DNA of 29,309 nt from an uncultured Muribaculaceae bacterium (lineage in GTDB: Bacteria > Bacteroidota > Bacteroidia > Bacteroidales > Muribaculaceae), in assembly GCA_910586595.1 (NCBI GenBank), contig CAJUJB010000019.1:1-29309 (forward strand), written 5' to 3'. This document shows positions 16,301-22,248 of this stretch, in pieces (position 1 is the stretch's first letter; each line of letters begins with the position of its first letter). Made by a program: the position numbers and the translations under genes. The notes under the pieces are model-generated. The model was not told the origin of the DNA and did no database searches. It saw nothing but the letters and a program-made list of their open reading frames with translations.

Positions 16301-17646
16301 TGGCGACAGTATCGGTTGAGAACCGAGGCTATGCCGATGCCTCATCGTATACGGTTAGGCTTTACTCCGGATCGACACTGATTTCGGAAGTCGATGGGCC
16401 TGCCGTTGAGGCTGGAGCAACCAAGCATGTCGATCTCCCGTTTGTGGCATCTTCCCTGATGAAAGATGGTATGGAACTACACGGCGAGGTAAACTACTCT
16501 AAAGATCAGAATCGCACCGACGATGCCAGCGCCTCTGTCATAGTGAGTGTAGAAAGCTCAGCTCATGCGGCCCCGACTGCGCTGGAGGGTAAAACAGATA
16601 ATGGAACGGTTGTCCTCTCTTGGCAGGCTCCGGTAGCTGCTGATGAATACGAAGTCACGATCGAGACTTTTGAAGATTACCAGCCATTCAGTGTTGATGC
16701 TGCGAATGGATGGAGCTACATTGAAGGAAATCCCGACTACGATAGCTCGATGGAATTTCAGGATAGTCATGGAGTTTTCATAGAATTCCCTGGTGACTAT
16801 GCTTGGGCCAACTACGCCTACACCGTTGTGGATCTCAGCCAGCTGCCAAATGCAGAGCGCAGCCAAGGCTGGAGCGCAACTTCTGGCAATCGATTCATTA
16901 TGAGCGCTTATAATGCTTGTTATTTCGGAACCGGCAGCGAATATGTGGGCGACTATCTGGTTTCTCCGGAACTTTATGGTGGTGCACAGACAATCTCGTT
17001 CTATGCTAAGAGTCTAAATTTCCAGGACTATGGTCTTGAGACTGTCAAGGTGATGGCGTCGGCAACCGGACGTGCGTTGGCAGATTTTAAAGAAGTCGCA
17101 AGTTTCGAATCCGTGTCTACTGAGTGGACTTCATATCAGGCTGCGCTGCCCGAAGGTACGAAGTACTTTGCTATATTCTCATATCGCACAACCACGGCTC
17201 TCTTCATTGATGACATCAGCTATATTGCCGCGGGTGCGAAGACTGAGGCACTGGCACCTGTTGGATATAATATCTATCGTGACGGCATGCGCTTGAATGC
17301 TGAGGTGATGGATGTTACAACCTATCTTGATGCCGATGTCGATGTTAAAGTGCCTCATGATTACGTTGTGACTGCTATGTATGCAGATGGCGAATCAGAA
17401 GGCTCCGCACCATTCCGATTTGGTTCTACAGGCCTTGACCTGAACCAATCTTCCGGTATATCAATCTTAGCCGGACAAGGTTATATTATCGTAAACGGTG
17501 CCGACGGTGAGCCTGTAGCAATTTACGGCGTCGACGGTCATAAATTGATGACTAACGAGGCGCGGTCAGGATCTCGCATTAGCTTGCAGAGTGGCATCTA
17601 TCTCGTTAATGTAGCCGGCTCGACGTATAAAGTCGCAGTACGCTGA
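13336..17646 (+). CDS. Large secreted adhesin-like protein with FN3 and choice-of-anchor-J repeats and T9SS sorting domain
   Basis: The start at ATG 13336 (MEKSLTKTIAGAFFLL) gives a clean signal peptide (cleavage near residue 26) just downstream of a consensus promoter. The 1436-residue protein begins with a propeller-like region (about 28-255) of short repeats of the YDTTDGKIYG type. FN3/Ig-like units then alternate with three domains of the choice-of-anchor-J or cleaved-adhesin type, near 455-605 (PYEEGFES...DDWLVSPQL), 810-970 (PFAESFANG...LYSPKLS) and 1105-1300 (ETFEDYQPF...GDYLVSPEL). The last 70 residues form a T9SS type A-like sorting domain with SGIYLVNVAG and a basic end (KVAVR). I infer a surface or secreted protein that binds host glycans, proteins or other cells. 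No catalytic motif was recognised. Confidence 0.82.
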   Translation: MEKSLTKTIAGAFFLLCALHPVDVSAAKICGSVISIGSGQGVGMYSFDTSGVSSFEPISGGEGILAQGGGVYVDGRYYSINVDDMTLTAYDSFSWDVIKAIPASHAALDLTYDTTDGKIYGCYSDSGFPKLGTLDVATGTFSEIGSMRMPANVLVSDGTGTLYAIAMDGGIYTVDKQTAAMTQTGSTGLWPFSVQSATVDPTDGKCYWAAIVDDGISWDYTYALYEVDLSSGAATKLYDFPNTPEITGLYIAPEESTEAPAQPESFKAVFDKDATSGKLTFSMPTQSVGGSALTGTLDWKLSVDGEEFSTGKAAAGSEVSVDVTLDRGEHSFEVVAISAGGESRKASFKCWVGLDDITPVSDLTLKKTSPTGLTLSWKGNAKGVHGGYVDLSTLSYEVVRYPGNVTVSSGKSDEAFSEEVEAPRLAPYWYVVTARAGESRSEEVSSNKVTMGEAKAIPYEEGFESTVQYANFMVYDRNEDGLTWSHDLGSESASYDGQYGYNADDWLVSPQLALDKDTNYTLEFDVLNRSFDRHLIEVKIGQLPGVEEMDWELLPETELNVPYENQHVKVNFHVAASGDHYLGFHLVSQSVSGGLALDNIKVTSAGSVSAPAAPVGLAAEAFANGGLGVTLKGSAPKFDIKGDALTGTLSVAIARDGKNVDVIENVAPGADINYVDKNAHEGFNLYTLVASNNFGAGEVSEVKVYVGNDIPGLVSDIDLNESETGKVTISWNAPSSGANNGSVDPKTLRYKVLRNGWKEIAVDTDLTSVVDCIDESLTTQMMVFYQIIATSDAGEGEPAMSGTIVAGTPYSFPFAESFANGRAASTPWYVETDDDLSGWTPMLDSDCPSVDADGGIMGTSCYTTTPAEMTLYSPKLSVEGMVNPVLQFHMFNRAISDVMDLVVIAGGNDRKKILSFPLMEESAEWNRVVVPLNEFVDYGYIQLAFVTTNICNGDKVYIDAISLVDDLDHNLSATHCSVPVKVRAGIESMATVSVENRGYADASSYTVRLYSGSTLISEVDGPAVEAGATKHVDLPFVASSLMKDGMELHGEVNYSKDQNRTDDASASVIVSVESSAHAAPTALEGKTDNGTVVLSWQAPVAADEYEVTIETFEDYQPFSVDAANGWSYIEGNPDYDSSMEFQDSHGVFIEFPGDYAWANYAYTVVDLSQLPNAERSQGWSATSGNRFIMSAYNACYFGTGSEYVGDYLVSPELYGGAQTISFYAKSLNFQDYGLETVKVMASATGRALADFKEVASFESVSTEWTSYQAALPEGTKYFAIFSYRTTTALFIDDISYIAAGAKTEALAPVGYNIYRDGMRLNAEVMDVTTYLDADVDVKVPHDYVVTAMYADGESEGSAPFRFGSTGLDLNQSSGISILAGQGYIIVNGADGEPVAIYGVDGHKLMTNEARSGSRISLQSGIYLVNVAGSTYKVAVR

Positions 17647-17671
17647 CGATATTCTCATTATTATATTATGC

Positions 17672-17708
17672 GAGGCTGTGTCATAATTAAACTTTATGGC
17701 ACAGCCTC
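17672..17708 (+). terminator. Hairpin after the large secreted-protein gene; also IS-end-like
   Basis: GAGGCTGTG (17672-17680) pairs with CACAGCCTC (17700-17708). A T/G wobble and a further 5 bp (17682-17686 with 17694-17698) follow, leaving a 7-base loop. The hairpin is 26 bases past the stop and is followed by TTCATTTT, so it can act as a terminator. The same sequence recurs at 20217-20230, so it may also be the end of an insertion sequence. Confidence 0.55.
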
Positions 17709-17711
17709 TTC

Positions 17712-17797
17712 ATTTTACCTTCTTGAGTTTTTGATATTTTTCAAGCAACCGATTTTTGCGGAGTCCGCAAAAATATTGGATTCTCAGAAGGCAAAAT
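17712..17797. repeat. Nested inverted repeats in gene-free DNA
   Basis: ATTTTTGCGGA (17752-17762) and TCCGCAAAAAT (17764-17774) form an 11-bp inverted repeat around one base. An outer imperfect pair (ATTTTACCTTCTTGAG near 17712-17727 and CTCAGAAGGCAAAAT near 17783-17797) encloses it. This looks like the terminal region of a mobile element or a structured RNA; no further function can be assigned. It fills much of the gap from 17709 to 17907. Confidence 0.45.
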
Positions 17798-17873
17798 CAA
17801 AGATGTCAAGCAAAACAGGCCGGATTGTGGTGTATTTTCCCCGTTTTTTCTGCCTTTGCCGACCCTCGATATG
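17784..17873 (-). pseudogene. Possible transposase C-terminal fragment
   Basis: On the minus strand a 29-residue frame beginning HIEGRQRQKKRGKYTT and ending in LLDIFDFAF reaches a TGA at 17784-17786. A TAG lies two codons upstream of its first residue and no start codon is present. The basic, then hydrophobic and aromatic ending looks like the end of a DDE-type transposase, and an IS-end-like repeat lies just beyond. The family is not recognised and the call rests on appearance only. Confidence 0.3.
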
Positions 17874-17907
17874 CCACTAGCAATGAGATTGCTTACAGGG
17901 TAGTTCT

Positions 17908-18228
17908 TCAGGAATAACGATAATTTAGGTAAATTTCATACTCAAGGTCACTAATTACCAGGGTTAACATGGCAACAAAGAGTAATGCTTCAATCATTAA
18001 TAGCAATTTAGATGATATTACTTTTCTTATAAGAATATGATTTATCGCAATATATACGGCAAAGTACACCAACGTATCGAATAACAAGACTACCCATCCC
18101 AAAGGTTTATTTGTTATACGAATATGATATGAAATATAATTTATGATATATGAAAAGCCAAAGAATATGTATAAATACGAGAGTACATAGAGGAGACGCT
18201 TGTGCTTTTTCTCTTTCATATTCAGCAT
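17908..18228 (-). CDS. Small three-helix membrane protein, possible immunity protein
   Basis: A 106-residue protein of unknown family. After a short basic N-terminus (KEKKHKR) it has three hydrophobic segments (about 12-34, 42-66 and 73-93), so the N-terminus is probably cytoplasmic and the C-terminus periplasmic. The start may be ATG 18228 or the in-frame ATG at 18219. It follows the RHS-tail gene by 14 bases and must share its transcript. Small membrane proteins downstream of RHS-type effectors are often immunity proteins, which is why that role is suggested, but the sequence itself shows no proof. The gene is AT-rich like the two before it and unlike the flanking chromosome. Confidence 0.6.
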   Translation of the reverse strand: MLNMKEKKHKRLLYVLSYLYIFFGFSYIINYISYHIRITNKPLGWVVLLFDTLVYFAVYIAINHILIRKVISSKLLLMIEALLFVAMLTLVISDLEYEIYLNYRYS

Positions 18229-18242
18229 ATAATATTATAAGA

Positions 18243-18944
18243 TTATTTTTTTTGTAATAGTTTACCTGATGGATTGAATTGAATTATGGATTTAAAAGCG
18301 GAACTTGGCAACATTTGAATATCGCATTTCATTTTATATCCATTAAACACATCAATAATACCAAATGGAGTAGTTATAGGAATATTTACTGGCACCATAG
18401 TTGGTTCCGAAACAGGAATTCCTGCTTCAACCATTGCTTTTTGTACTGCTGTGGCGCAATTATTGGTGCGAATATTGTATTCAGTTTTTGCTGTCTTGGA
18501 AAAACTATTTCTCATTATTTCGTCTTGGTCTGCAGTTGTTGAGATTTGATATCCCACTTTAAAACCAAAGTGATTCATGGATGTATCATCCTTGCTTTCC
18601 TCCGTTCTATTATTATATGATGAATCCAAAAAATCTTGAGGTGTATCCCATGAGCCAACTGCAACATCATTGAATTGCCGACCTCCGGTATGCTTCTTTA
18701 TTAAAGGTAACACCACATTATTCCCGTTTACAGAATAGTATTGCCATTTATCATCCTCATTCTGAATCAACATAGCTAAATGCTCTCCTTCAGTATAATT
18801 TAGCACAACTATGTCTTTACCGGTCGGATCAATGCAATTAACCGGGTTTCCACCACAATATGAGTATGGGGATAAATGACTATATGCTAAACTGCTTATC
18901 GGATAAAGCAGAAATGATATTGATAACAACTGAATATGTTTCAT
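18243..18944 (-). CDS. Signal peptide fused to RHS core tail with permuted papain-like domain (orphan RHS tip)
   Basis: This 233-residue protein opens with a signal peptide (about 1-21, SLAYS) followed at once by LSPYSYCGGNPVNCIDPTGK (24-43), the motif that normally closes the RHS-repeat core just before a toxin tip. No RHS shell repeats precede it. The C-terminal domain has GEHLAMLIQ with His55, a WQYYSVNG strand, and later NIRTNNCATAVQKAMVEAGI with Cys163. A His first and a Cys later in an NNC..A helix is the order of circularly permuted papain-like (NlpC/P60- or PPPDE-like) enzymes, as in many Bacteroidetes RHS tips. I infer a secreted cysteine peptidase or amidase. The ATG overlaps the upstream stop (ATGA), so translation is coupled to the transglutaminase-like gene. 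Confidence 0.7.
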   Translation of the reverse strand: MKHIQLLSISFLLYPISSLAYSHLSPYSYCGGNPVNCIDPTGKDIVVLNYTEGEHLAMLIQNEDDKWQYYSVNGNNVVLPLIKKHTGGRQFNDVAVGSWDTPQDFLDSSYNNRTEESKDDTSMNHFGFKVGYQISTTADQDEIMRNSFSKTAKTEYNIRTNNCATAVQKAMVEAGIPVSEPTMVPVNIPITTPFGIIDVFNGYKMKCDIQMLPSSAFKSIIQFNPSGKLLQKK

Positions 18945-19975
18945 TTCAATAATGATTTTTCTTGTATATATTTTTGAGCTTCTACTGCTTGTAGCCTTCG
19001 TTTTTCTTTGATTTCTTCTGTCTCTTCTGTCATATATGTGAGATGAAATCCATTTTTTGTTTCTTCCATTAGGTCCATCAAATAAGAAGCATAGTCATCA
19101 ACAACATATCCAACATTCATAAGATAATCTTGAATTAGTCGTTCCAGTGACTTTCCTCGTATTATCCAAGCATTTGGGTTCATCGGATAGAACTCTAACG
19201 ATTTGCTTGAACAATAGTACGTAAACTCATCATACCGCTGAAATTTTTCACAATAACCAAATGCAAGATCGGCCATCTGACAGGCAACCGTCTGAAGGTC
19301 GGTCAACGGGGTCATATAAGTTCCTGCAATTACCGCTGAATCACAAATTTCAAAATCTTGCTTAATCCACCACGAAGGGTTCATCTGATTAGTTGTCAAT
19401 TCAAGGTTTATCCATTCTTCTGGAGTAATTTTATCTTCATCTTTATACATAATGTAGCTGTGACATGGAGCGTGGGCTATTGATGCATCAGCATTTAATT
19501 CAGATGCTAGAATCTTATACATCCAAGGAAGTGAACGGCATTGACCTTTATGTGTTTTCAGTGTGCTGGAGACAAATTGTCGATCCCAAGGCTCGTTATC
19601 AATTGAGAAAGCTTCAAAATCATAGGTATACGGTGTATAATTATTTCCGGAATGTGGACTCATCATATATGAGCTGATTGCCATTTGCATTCCAGTTTTA
19701 TATGTATGGAGCTTATTTACAGTATAAACAGAACGAATAAATGCCTTTATTCTGTCAATCTCATCGCAAAAATCAGTTTTATAATCCAATTTCCCTTCAT
19801 AATATGCCCATTCAGCAAGGAATACAGCTCTTTTTATTGACACAGTATCTCGTCCGGCAAGCATATTTGATATTTCCTGAAAAGCAGAAATATAAAAATC
19901 CTCAGCTGTCCTTGATTGTGCTTGAAATGACAACTGAACTATAAGGAAAATTATATATAAAACTACCTTTCTCAT
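18941..19975 (-). CDS. Secreted transglutaminase-like protein
   Basis: The start is set at ATG 19973-19975 (MRKVVLYIIFLIVQLSF); the in-frame TTG three codons earlier overlaps the promoter. The 344-residue protein has a signal peptide cleaved near residue 20. The central motif THKGQCRSLPWMYKILASEL (141-160, Cys146), followed by APCHSYIMYKDE (169-180, His172) and EEWINLELTT (187-195), matches the Cys-His-Asp/Asn order of transglutaminase-like proteases; the third residue would be Asn190 or Glu192. The C-terminal half is helical and may hold TPR-like repeats (YYCSSKSLEFYPMNPNAW region). It is the first gene of the AT-rich three-gene cassette and overlaps the next by 4 bases. Its substrate is unknown; processing of the RHS-tail protein is one possibility. 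Confidence 0.65.
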   Translation of the reverse strand: MRKVVLYIIFLIVQLSFQAQSRTAEDFYISAFQEISNMLAGRDTVSIKRAVFLAEWAYYEGKLDYKTDFCDEIDRIKAFIRSVYTVNKLHTYKTGMQMAISSYMMSPHSGNNYTPYTYDFEAFSIDNEPWDRQFVSSTLKTHKGQCRSLPWMYKILASELNADASIAHAPCHSYIMYKDEDKITPEEWINLELTTNQMNPSWWIKQDFEICDSAVIAGTYMTPLTDLQTVACQMADLAFGYCEKFQRYDEFTYYCSSKSLEFYPMNPNAWIIRGKSLERLIQDYLMNVGYVVDDYASYLMDLMEETKNGFHLTYMTEETEEIKEKRRLQAVEAQKYIQEKSLLK

Positions 19976-19981
19976 AATTTG

Positions 19982-19989
19982 CAAATTTA
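19982..19989 (-). promoter_or_regulatory. -7 element of the AT-rich cassette
   Basis: TAAATTTG on the minus strand matches TAnnTTTG and ends 6 bases before the ATG at 19975, so the transcript would be nearly leaderless. No good TTTG is present 19-21 bases upstream. Confidence 0.5.
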
Positions 19990-20018
19990 CTAATTATTTT
20001 TTATAATTAAATTTTTGT

Positions 20019-20040
20019 AAATGTGTTATATAACACATTT
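20019..20040. promoter_or_regulatory. Perfect 22-bp palindrome upstream of the cassette
   Basis: AAATGTGTTAT / ATAACACATTT is a perfect palindrome with no spacer. It is centred about 40 bases upstream of the cassette's -7 box and overlaps the end of the transposase fragment. It could be an operator for a dimeric regulator, or a hairpin in a transcript that arrives from the right. Confidence 0.4.
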
Positions 20041-20220
20041 CTTCAAAACCAATATAGTTTTGGGTTGCTTTTTAAGTTCCTCATCTACATATAAATCATA
20101 TTTACGACCCCACTCAAGCATTTTATTCTCATGCAGGCCATATTCTCGGGAAAGCTGCTTGATGGGCTTTCCTTCCTTTGCCTGAGAAACTATGTTTAAT
20201 CTTTCTTCAAAACTTCTTAT
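20026..20220 (-). pseudogene. IS3-type transposase OrfA (HTH) fragment
   Basis: On the minus strand a 64-residue frame without a start codon reads IRSFEERLNIVSQAKEG, then KPIKQLSREYGLHENKMLEW and KYDLY, and stops at TAA 20026-20028. This is the helix-turn-helix opening of OrfA-type (InsE/IS3-like) transposases, in which a basic SFEERL..V...KEG leads to a recognition helix. Only this N-terminal part remains, followed by a foreign-looking tail (TILVLKKCVI). No catalytic OrfB is present nearby. Directly before the first residue lies the repeat also found at 17694-17707. The fragment is too short to be active and marks an old insertion or recombination. Confidence 0.65.
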
Positions 20221-20230
20221 GGCACAGCCT
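20217..20230. repeat. 14-base repeat shared with 17694-17707
   Basis: TTATGGCACAGCCT occurs here and at 17694-17707 in the same orientation. Similarity extends leftward to AAACTT with a 2-base difference in length. Relative to 17673-17686 (AGGCTGTGTCATAA) it is an inverted copy with one mismatch. The two sites bracket the AT-rich cassette and the transposase scraps, as terminal repeats would. Confidence 0.5.
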
Positions 20231-20260
20231 ATTTTTTCTGAATGTTTTGGAGTGTATCTG

Positions 20261-21988
20261 TCAGCTTATTACAGATCTTAGATAGGCTGTAAGGTCGTCG
20301 GTAAGTTGTAACCCGAGCTTCTTGCGTAAGCGGTTTCGTGCCGACTCAACGCTGCGTACTTCACGGTATGTCAGAGCGGCTATTTCTTTAGTTGCCATGC
20401 CGAGATGAAGGAATGCGCATAAGCGCATGTCGCGGGCTGTTAAGTCGGGATGTTTTTCTGCCAGAACTTTATAGAAGTCGGGGTGAACACGCTCGAAAAA
20501 GAGCTTGAACTCGTCGTCGGCACTCGATGTGCATAATTGGCTCAGGCGTGCCGTGAGTGAGCGTATGTGGTCGCGTTTTGCCGTCTCGCGCGGATTTATC
20601 TCCAGCAGCACTTGTCGGAGCGATTCGCAGGCTTCGGCCACACCCTCTTGCTGTTTTAGTTTCTCGAGCGACATGGTGGTAAGCTCGCGGTTCACTTTTC
20701 CGAGCATATTGGCGTGCTGTATGGCAAGCTTCATATTTTCTTCCTCTCCCAGCCTGCATTTACGGCGTTGCCGGAGATAAAGGAATGTGATTCCAGCAAG
20801 CAGGAGAACCAGAACTGCGACCAATGCATAATTCCATCCTGATAACTTACCAGATGGTTCCTGGCCCGTGGTGAGGAGGTCAGAGCCTAAGCCATCGAAA
20901 TTTGTAAGCCTCAGTCTACGCTCGGCCTTATGGAGCGAGTCGCTGAGTGCCACATGTTCGTTGAGCAATTCTGTGGCCTTGCGGTAGTTTCCTTTGGCTC
21001 CTTGAATTCCGGCTAAGGTTTTCAGGGTTGCAGTCATGTCGTCGCCACGGTCATGGCCCCTGGATAAGGCAAGAGCTTCTTCTGCATATGCAAGCGCAGA
21101 ATCCGGTTGGCCGGCATTGAGGTGGCTTTCACTGATATGTAAGTATGCGTTGACAATGCCTGGCACATCGCCGAGTTCCTTGTACTGGTTAAGGCCGCTG
21201 TTGAATCGTATCATTGCCACATCGTTCTGTCCAAGACGGCTATATAGTGTGCCCTGCTGTAGCCTCATGCTTGCGAGCTGGGCAGGGTATTTGTTTGGGT
21301 CAATGAAATCGAGGCTGCGCTGCGAAGCTTCCAGCGCTTTGTCTGTTTCATTGCGCAGTGCATAAACCTCGGCCAGATTGGCATAGTTGAGGAATGCCTC
21401 ATGATGTATGTTCTTCCGGAGGTTTATCTCGAGCGCACGTTCAAAATATTCCTCCGACTTATCGTAATACTCGCATTCGCCATATACTATACCGATATTA
21501 TTATATAGCATGGCCTTCATGTCGGCGAATTGCTCATCGCGGCAGTAGTCTAGGGCACTCATGTAATAATCGAGTCCGACGCCTGTCATACCCATGTCGA
21601 GGAAAGTTGCTCCGAGCCGAATGCTCATGTTGAGCAACTGGCGCGTATCCGTGGCCGTAAGTTCGTTTTTGCTGTGGAGTATATCGAGCATATGGCGGAG
21701 TATTACTATCGCCTCGGCATCTTTCCCGGCGGAATGCATATCATATGTCAAGCGGTTGATTTCCCGATACAGAGCCTTGGCATCGTCAATGGTCTTGAGC
21801 GGAATTGAGTCAATCAGTTCTCGGCGTTCATAAGAGATCTCCGTTGTATCAGTTTCCAGCAGCGACAGCAGTGATGATTTCATTTCCGTTGCATTTCCGA
21901 GGTCGGCAGAGCTGTTGCAAGCGCCTGGCAAGAGTGACAAAATGCATACTATAATCGGGTAAAATATATTTTTGACATCAGTCAACAT
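20261..21988 (-). CDS. Membrane-anchored TPR protein with C-terminal LuxR-like HTH
   Basis: A 575-residue regulator of a layout common in Bacteroidetes. It has an N-terminal signal or anchor sequence (about 8-24; LLPGAC is a poor lipobox because of Pro at -3), then several TPR units (about 70-350, for example NNIGIVYGECEYYDKSEEYF). A transmembrane helix (386-406) follows, then a basic stop-transfer RQRRK, a coiled-coil region (about 412-485) and a helix-turn-helix (about 516-562, LTARDMRLCAFLHLGMATKE). The TPR part would face the periplasm and the HTH the cytosol, giving a one-component sensor. The HTH resembles LuxR/GerE types. It diverges from the T9SS cargo operon starting at 22249, which is a possible target; this is inference. 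Confidence 0.82.
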   Translation of the reverse strand: MLTDVKNIFYPIIVCILSLLPGACNSSADLGNATEMKSSLLSLLETDTTEISYERRELIDSIPLKTIDDAKALYREINRLTYDMHSAGKDAEAIVILRHMLDILHSKNELTATDTRQLLNMSIRLGATFLDMGMTGVGLDYYMSALDYCRDEQFADMKAMLYNNIGIVYGECEYYDKSEEYFERALEINLRKNIHHEAFLNYANLAEVYALRNETDKALEASQRSLDFIDPNKYPAQLASMRLQQGTLYSRLGQNDVAMIRFNSGLNQYKELGDVPGIVNAYLHISESHLNAGQPDSALAYAEEALALSRGHDRGDDMTATLKTLAGIQGAKGNYRKATELLNEHVALSDSLHKAERRLRLTNFDGLGSDLLTTGQEPSGKLSGWNYALVAVLVLLLAGITFLYLRQRRKCRLGEEENMKLAIQHANMLGKVNRELTTMSLEKLKQQEGVAEACESLRQVLLEINPRETAKRDHIRSLTARLSQLCTSSADDEFKLFFERVHPDFYKVLAEKHPDLTARDMRLCAFLHLGMATKEIAALTYREVRSVESARNRLRKKLGLQLTDDLTAYLRSVIS

Positions 21989-22015
21989 GGGATTCTATGG
22001 AATTTTGAGTTTGCA

Positions 22016-22046
22016 CAAAGGTACCATATTTTTTTAAATTACCAAA
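22016..22046 (-). promoter_or_regulatory. Promoter of the TPR/HTH regulator gene
   Basis: On the minus strand, TTTG (22043-22046), 19 bases, then TACCTTTG (22016-22023) match the Bacteroidetes pattern. The -7 box lies 27 bases before the ATG at 21988. Confidence 0.65.
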
Positions 22047-22191
22047 AAAACAGTTCAATTTTCTATGAGAGGTAAAAATCATTGAAAATGTAGTTGACGA
22101 TTCAATCTGTTGCTAATTACCAGTATAGATGCCGATGCTGTAGTAAAATTTCAAATAAAAGCGTCGTGCGGTAGATATTTAACCACATAAA

Positions 22192-22223
22192 TTTGCATTC
22201 TTTTAGCAATGCGTTTAATTTTG
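22192..22223 (+). promoter_or_regulatory. Promoter of the three-gene T9SS cargo operon
   Basis: TTTG (22192-22195), 20 bases, then TAATTTTG (22216-22223) is a full match to the Bacteroidetes pattern, 25 bases before the ATG at 22249. A second -7-like TAAATTTG (22188-22195) overlaps the -33 box. No other clear feature was seen in the rest of the 260-base divergent region. Confidence 0.7.
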
Positions 22224-22248
22224 CCAATGAAATTCTATTCCTATTTTT

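Noticed and set aside
17668..17880. 70-codon + strand frame after the large adhesin gene
   Set aside because: It runs through a terminator-like hairpin and two inverted repeats. Its Phe/Lys/Ser-rich product has no signal or domain, while the opposite strand offers a more transposase-like reading.
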